NCBI GenBank assembly: GCA_964421755.1
Contig: CAYQYP010000041.1
Coordinates: 1-18,754 of the forward strand
Origin: CAVUUN01 sp964421755
GTDB lineage: Bacteria > Acidobacteriota > UBA6911 > RPQK01
Reading direction: 5' to 3'
Length of the DNA: 18,754 nucleotides
Below, one piece after another: positions 14,928 to 18,754 of the stretch (position 1 is its first letter; every line of letters starts with the position of its first letter). The position numbers and the translations under genes were made by a program. A model generated the notes under the pieces. It saw only the letters and a list, made by a program, of their open reading frames with translations. It did not search any database and was not told the origin of the DNA.

Positions 14928-15088
14928 CCCTCACGGAGTTCCAGCTGATAGTCGTCCGAACGGTGCCGAAATCGACAGCCACCCATAGACTGGCTCGTTT
15001 TTCTGGACATCGAGGAGAAATCTCGCCACCGAGGCATCCTCAGTGCGACAATCTGGTCTCCTAATTGGGTCGTGTGAGGTCGAAATTT

Positions 15089-16300
15089 ATGAGAACTACT
15101 AAGCTCATCCTACCGTGTCTACTGCTCACAGCAGCATTGGCCTTGCCGGTCTTCGCGCAGGATATCTCGGGCGAGCTCGCCGGGCTCACTACGATTCGGC
15201 CGGGCGTGCAGACCATGCGCGTCAGCAGCTATGATCGCAGTGGCGGCAACAACGATCGTTTCGAGAACATCCCTCCCGGTGAACGCAGGACGCTCTTCGA
15301 CGTCAAAAACGCGGGAATCATTAATCACGTCTGGATCACGATTGCGCCTCCGCCGCCCGCGCTCAGCCGCAATGACATCGTTCTGAGGATGTTCTGGGAT
15401 GGGAACACCGAACCATCCGTGGAAGCGCCCATCGGCCCGTTCTTCGGGCAAGGGTGGAACGAAGCGTACAACTACGTTTCACTGCCACTCAGCGCAAATC
15501 CGGTGGAAGGCCGCGCGCTTGTGTCGTACTTCCAGATGCCGTTTGCCAACGGCGCTCGAATCGAGATCGAAAACCAGAGCGACCGGAAGATCGACGCGTT
15601 CTATTACTACGTTGATTACATTGCGCTCCCGAACCTGCCAGAGCAGGCAGGCAGATTCCATGCCTGGTACAACCATCAGCTCACTGAGGCGGATGAGAAA
15701 GGCGAGAACGAGTGGGACACGCTCGGCCCGGCAGGTAAGAATCCGGACGGGGAACGAAATTACCTCATCGCCGACACCAAAGGAGCCGGCCATTTCGTGG
15801 GTGTGAACTACTTCGTGCACAGCCCGACGCCAATGTGGTACGGCGAAGGGGATGACATGATCTACATCGACGGAAGCCCGCTTCCGAGCCTCCACGGGAC
15901 CGGCACCGAGGACTACTTCAATACGTCCTGGTGTCCGAAGGAACTGGTGAGTCATCCCTACTTCGGGTACGCGCGCGTCAACAACGAAACGGGCTGGCTC
16001 GGGCGAACTCACCTGTACCGATTTCACATCACCGACCCGATCCACTTCGCGAAGTCTCTCAGGTTCACCATCGAGCATGGCCACAACAACGTGCTCACGC
16101 TCGACTTGGCGAGCGTGGCTTACTGGTACCTGGAGAAAGCCACAGGCGTCGGCCCGATTCCCGACCGTGCCTCCCGAAAACCGATGCCCATCGTCGGGCC
16201 GGTCGAAATGCATAAGTGGCGGGATGAGTGGCGCAAAGCCAGGGAAAGCGGGAAGACCTTGTGGGGCAACGAGCGTCCGCGCGCCGGCACCCAACGTTAA
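15089..16300 (+). CDS. Secreted DUF2961 / glycoside hydrolase family 172 protein
   Basis: This 403-aa protein has a signal peptide (MRTTKLILPCLLLTAALALP, then VFA|QD). ATG 15089 is chosen over an upstream in-frame start at 15065 because TGAGGT lies 8 nt before it and the signal peptide then begins correctly. The body matches DUF2961, now GH172. Features are GGNNDRFENIPPGERRTLFD (52-71), NAGIINHVWITI (74-85), LRMFWDGNTEPSVEAPIGPFFG (99-120), GEGDDMIYIDG (252-262) and the hallmark LHGTGTEDYF (268-277), whose Glu274 is a likely catalytic residue. Characterised GH172 enzymes act on difructose dianhydride or on alpha-D-arabinofuranosyl and fructofuranosyl linkages. The substrate here cannot be read from the sequence. 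The protein ends soon after the conserved core, as in single-domain members. A second secreted glycoside hydrolase follows 0.8 kb downstream on the same strand. Confidence 0.92.
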   Translation: MRTTKLILPCLLLTAALALPVFAQDISGELAGLTTIRPGVQTMRVSSYDRSGGNNDRFENIPPGERRTLFDVKNAGIINHVWITIAPPPPALSRNDIVLRMFWDGNTEPSVEAPIGPFFGQGWNEAYNYVSLPLSANPVEGRALVSYFQMPFANGARIEIENQSDRKIDAFYYYVDYIALPNLPEQAGRFHAWYNHQLTEADEKGENEWDTLGPAGKNPDGERNYLIADTKGAGHFVGVNYFVHSPTPMWYGEGDDMIYIDGSPLPSLHGTGTEDYFNTSWCPKELVSHPYFGYARVNNETGWLGRTHLYRFHITDPIHFAKSLRFTIEHGHNNVLTLDLASVAYWYLEKATGVGPIPDRASRKPMPIVGPVEMHKWRDEWRKARESGKTLWGNERPRAGTQR

Positions 16301-16347
16301 AGTAGACGGAAATCCTCGGAGAGGTCGCGCGGTCGGACGATCCAGTT

Positions 16348-16695
16348 CTACCCCGACTTCTTCTGTGCCGTACGGATCCAGCCGAACAGGCGTTTCTTTG
16401 CGGCTTCGATCTCGTCTTCTCGCCTGAACCGGTCCTGGCTGATTCTTGATAGACAATCGAGCGCCTTCCGGGCAGCCTTCAGGCCCGTGGGACCCGGACC
16501 CGCCTCGCTGACCACCTGGTCGAGCAACTGGAAAGCCTGCCAATATTCTTCCTGTTCGTCCAGCAGGCGTCGCTCATCGGATTGTCGTTTCCGATACCGC
16601 ACACCTGACAGCCGCGGTGTCCGTTTCGGGTCGTCATGCCGCGTGATCAGCGCTTCTCGTTGAAACCCGTGCCAAAACAGGTCGTTGAAGAACAC
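16348..16695 (-). CDS. Unknown protein, probably the 3' part of a truncated gene
   Basis: The longest form with a usual start is 115 aa from GTG 16695, but no Shine-Dalgarno precedes it. The same frame stays open upstream to 16872 with good codon use, giving residues such as AGHIPGDRSGPLVPSDEGE and KLEAKYRYVSYLAGHSTQV before the GTG. This extended part has no ATG, GTG or TTG. That suggests the 5' end has been lost near the 27-bp inverted repeat at 16810-16836, whose left arm the frame runs through. The C-terminal part is charged and helical (RYRKRQSDERRLLDEQEEYWQAFQLLDQV, then DRFRREDEIEAAKKRLFGWI). I do not recognise the family. It lies on the opposite strand between two secreted glycoside hydrolases. 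Confidence 0.5.
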   Translation of the reverse strand: MFFNDLFWHGFQREALITRHDDPKRTPRLSGVRYRKRQSDERRLLDEQEEYWQAFQLLDQVVSEAGPGPTGLKAARKALDCLSRISQDRFRREDEIEAAKKRLFGWIRTAQKKSG

Positions 16696-16809
16696 TTGCG
16701 TGGAGTGACCGGCCAGGTAAGAAACATACCGGTACTTGGCTTCGAGCTTCTCACCCTCGTCACTGGGGACCAGCGGTCCGGATCGATCGCCAGGGATATG
16801 CCCGGCCTC

Positions 16810-16912
16810 GAAGCGAGCGAGAGTAAGCGGACCACCTGACTCGCTCCACTGCTTCGTGTTTAATGTCTCGACTTAGCGAATGATTGGTGGTCCGCTTACT
16901 CTCGTTCGCTTC
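16810..16912. repeat. 27-bp inverted repeat with 49-nt loop
   Basis: GAAGCGAGCGAGAGTAAGCG... (16810-16836) and ...CGCTTACTCTCGTTCGCTTC (16886-16912) are inverted copies differing at one position. The loop 16837-16885 shows no coding signal. The left arm lies inside the open frame of the truncated gene on the - strand, so the element may mark the breakpoint. Confidence 0.8.
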
Positions 16913-17074
16913 GCTCGCTTTCGTGCGCGGCTCCATTCGATCTCGCCCTCGGCACGACATCCGCCCATAGCAAGTCCGTCAATATCTGTGGGCCGAAGGC
17001 ACTTCTCCGACCTTTTTCAACACCCTCGCTGCGTGCGCGGCGAAACAACCTGGTTGGCTCGTTTTCTTCCAGGG

Positions 17075-17102
17075 TTGACTCCCCCTTCGCGCACGGTATA
17101 GT
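17075..17102 (+). promoter_or_regulatory. Sigma-70-type promoter of the GH30-like gene (predicted leaderless)
   Basis: TTGACT (17075-17080) and TATAGT (17097-17102) are separated by 16 nt, each matching five of six consensus positions. A start 7 nt after the -10 box would fall on the A of the ATG at 17109. Only GCCAGG lies between the -10 box and the ATG, so no ribosome binding site can be used. Confidence 0.6.
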
Positions 17103-17108
17103 GCCAGG

Positions 17109-18754
17109 ATGCTGATAAGTAGTTGTCTCTGTCGTCCAGCGGTGTTGGTTTTTTGTTTGATTGCCGGCTTGTCGTCCACTGCCCTTGGCCAAGTCGAGGT
17201 GATGCCTTGGGGCAACCTCACAGGAATCCGGGTAGAGGGCCATCTCGCCGAGCTCCAGACGAGCATCGTCGTCGCCAAACCCGATTGGAGCGAGCTCGTC
17301 GAAACGGCCAAAGAGCTCCAAGAACCCCGGTACACTCGCGAAGGCGCCAGGCATACGATTACCTCGAAACTCGAAACACTTTCCCTTCGCGAAACGGTGG
17401 AGGAGACGGGCCCCGGCGCGGCAAAGATTGTTCTCCAATTGAAAGCCGACGCCGACACACCGATGTCAGGCGCCTACTTCTGCATCGCGATTCCGCAACG
17501 CCTGATCCCGAACGGCACGATGCAGATGATCGACCCGGTTAACCCGGCCGACGCGGAATTGCCCCTGGCCGCCATCAGTTCCAGGGTGCAGACCGAGCCG
17601 CTTCTGATTTCCGCGAGTGGCCTGCGCTTCGTTTCTCCGGCTCGCCGCTGGGAAATAGGCTTTGGCGAGCAGTCAGCAATCATGATTCGCAATGAACCAG
17701 CCGCAAGCACCGGTCCCCGGGTCTACGTCACACTCTTTCCCGGAGCCGCCGCCACCGGTCAGACGGTCGAAAAGGTGTTCACTCTAACTACAAGCGGAGA
17801 AATCGACCGAACGCCGGTCCAGCTGGTGCTCGATGCGACCCGCCCCGGATCTGCTTTCCAGGGGCTCGGTGGCAATTTCAGGGTTCAGAACCCGAGGATT
17901 GACCCGTCTGTCATTCAGTACAACCTGGAAAACCTGCGTGTGTCGTGGGCCCGCGTCGAAATGCCCTGGCGCTTCTGGCACCCCAACGAGGAAGTGGACC
18001 CGATCAAGACCGCCGAAACAACCGGACTCGATCGTCGCGTTCAGGCGGCCATGGAAATGGCGCGGACCCTTGCCCGGAAGAAAATGCCGGTGATCGTTAG
18101 CGCCTGGTCCGCCCCGGCCTGGGCCATTGAGGGTACACCCAATTTTCGGGCAAAACCCGGCGAACCACGCGGGAATCCGCTTAAACCCGAGAAGACGCAG
18201 AAGATATACGAGTCGATCGGCTCCTACCTGACCTACCTTAAGAGGACGCACGGGGTCGAAGCGGTCATGTTCTCCTTCAACGAATCGGATCTGGGCATCA
18301 ACGTGCGCCAGACCGGCGAAGAGCACGCTGCGCTGATCAAGGGACTGGGCGCGTATCTCGCGAGCCAAGGTCTCGCAACCAAGATGCTCCTGGGAGACAA
18401 CTCCGACGCGACCACGACTGACTTCATCCTGCCGGCAATGAACGATCCCGAAGCCCGACCCTACATTGGCGCTGTCTCCTTTCATTCATGGCGGGGCTGG
18501 AGCGACGAGCTGCTCACCTTCTGGGGCAGTGCGGCCCGCCGGTTGAATGTGCCTCTGCTGGTCGCGGAAGGCAGCACCGATGCGGCCGCCTGGCTCTATC
18601 CGCAGGTCTTCAAGGAACCGTGGTTCGCCATGCAGGAAATCACGCTTTACACCCGGATTTGCGCGATATCGCAACCGCTGGCGATTCTCCAGTGGCAGCT
18701 AACGGCAGATTACTCTATTTTGTCCGGCGGAGGCGTTTTCCGAGAGGAAGGGCC
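17109..18754 (+). CDS. Secreted clan GH-A glycoside hydrolase (GH30-like), 3' end outside window
   Basis: The frame is open from ATG 17109 to the right edge (at least 548 codons, no stop reached). A signal peptide comes first (VLVFCLIAGLSSTALG|Q, about 12-29). About 215 residues of beta-rich sequence follow (QTSIVVAKPDWSELVETAKE; RVYVTLFPGAAATGQTVEKV). The TIM-barrel part starts at FQGLGGN (250-256), as in GH30-like enzymes, and continues with LRVSWARVEMPWRFW and MPVIVSAWSAPAWAI. FSFNESD contains Asn391-Glu392, the likely acid/base pair at the end of strand 4. VPLLVAEGSTDAA contains Glu487, the likely nucleophile on strand 7. This Glu/Glu layout is that of clan GH-A. GH30 is the closest match by eye, but GH5 or GH39-like families are possible and the substrate is unknown. 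The 3' part of the gene is outside the window. Confidence 0.85.
   Translation, partial: MLISSCLCRPAVLVFCLIAGLSSTALGQVEVMPWGNLTGIRVEGHLAELQTSIVVAKPDWSELVETAKELQEPRYTREGARHTITSKLETLSLRETVEETGPGAAKIVLQLKADADTPMSGAYFCIAIPQRLIPNGTMQMIDPVNPADAELPLAAISSRVQTEPLLISASGLRFVSPARRWEIGFGEQSAIMIRNEPAASTGPRVYVTLFPGAAATGQTVEKVFTLTTSGEIDRTPVQLVLDATRPGSAFQGLGGNFRVQNPRIDPSVIQYNLENLRVSWARVEMPWRFWHPNEEVDPIKTAETTGLDRRVQAAMEMARTLARKKMPVIVSAWSAPAWAIEGTPNFRAKPGEPRGNPLKPEKTQKIYESIGSYLTYLKRTHGVEAVMFSFNESDLGINVRQTGEEHAALIKGLGAYLASQGLATKMLLGDNSDATTTDFILPAMNDPEARPYIGAVSFHSWRGWSDELLTFWGSAARRLNVPLLVAEGSTDAAAWLYPQVFKEPWFAMQEITLYTRICAISQPLAILQWQLTADYSILSGGGVFREEG

Larger units (their letters stand above)
14527..15088. other. 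Gene-free region with two hairpin elements and a gene remnant
   Basis: This 562-bp stretch holds a perfect 62-bp inverted repeat (14614-14760), a second hairpin (14780-14824) and a beta-propeller-like coding remnant (about 14829-14927), each listed separately. The last 130 bp before the GH172 gene contains its presumed promoter, but I see no convincing hexamers. Confidence 0.5.
16696..17108. other. Region between truncated gene and GH30-like gene
   Basis: The left part (16696-16872) continues the open frame of the truncated - strand gene. A 27-bp inverted repeat with one mismatch (16810-16836 and 16886-16912) follows. Next is a copy of a dispersed repeat also seen at 6195-6223: CTCGCTTTCGTGCGCGGCTCC at 16914-16934, and a related copy at 17003-17041. 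The promoter of the downstream gene closes the region at 17075-17102. Confidence 0.5.

Noticed and set aside
14275..14982. A 235-codon - strand frame over the VOC gene end and the 62-bp inverted repeat
   Set aside because: It is composed of the antisense of the VOC gene plus the palindrome, is low in normal protein character and is very Arg-rich.
16896..17438. A 180-codon - strand frame at the start of the GH30-like gene
   Set aside because: It overlaps the promoter, signal peptide and N-terminal domain of a better supported gene on the other strand.

Overview
The window is GC-rich and gene-dense, with Gram-negative-type content: an AsmA-like envelope protein, signal peptides with AxA-type cleavage sites, and extracytoplasmic hydrolases. 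Many short palindromic repeats lie between the genes. The mix of an AsmA-like protein, a PhnB-like VOC protein, a DUF2961/GH172 enzyme, a clan GH-A hydrolase and a small YDLRRE...APGTES...GYW family protein reminds me most of Acidobacteriota. That assignment rests on memory of protein families only; no rRNA or tRNA marker is present to test it.

Region 1 (about 227-4018, + strand) is a tight three-gene cluster with gaps of 23 and 16 nt. It encodes an unrecognised 339-aa protein with a TTG start, a secreted SGNH/GDSL-type hydrolase with large extra regions on both sides of the catalytic core, and a 228-aa protein. The last protein ends in two textbook beta/gamma-crystallin Greek-key motifs with intact calcium-site signatures. 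I know of no described system with this combination.

Region 2 (4181-5710, - strand) is an AsmA-like membrane-anchored protein, convergent with region 1. Region 3 (5711-6337) has no gene. It is a roughly 530-bp island of inverted repeats nested around a centre near 6072.

Region 4 (6338-13038, - strand) is a six-gene assimilatory sulfate reduction operon read cysH > cysD > cysN > cysI > siroheme-synthase N-domain > cobA, with overlaps or very short gaps throughout. It covers ATP sulfurylase, APS reductase (4Fe-4S cysteine pattern intact), sulfite reductase hemoprotein, and the methylation and oxidation/chelation steps that make its siroheme. The CysN protein carries a C-terminal APS-kinase-like domain whose P-loop has lost its Lys and Ser/Thr. 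This fits a route that reduces APS directly and does not need PAPS. No sulfate transporter and no CysJ flavoprotein lie in the window.

Region 5 (13039-15088) holds a REP-like palindrome cluster, a small conserved unknown gene (-), a VOC-family gene (+), a perfect 62-bp inverted repeat, a second hairpin and a beta-propeller-like gene remnant. Region 6 (15089-18754) has two secreted carbohydrate-active enzymes on the + strand: a DUF2961/GH172 protein and a clan GH-A (GH30-like) hydrolase that runs off the right edge. Between them lie a 5'-truncated unknown gene on the - strand and further inverted repeats. The GH30-like gene has a near-consensus promoter placed so that transcription should begin at its ATG, which predicts a leaderless mRNA.
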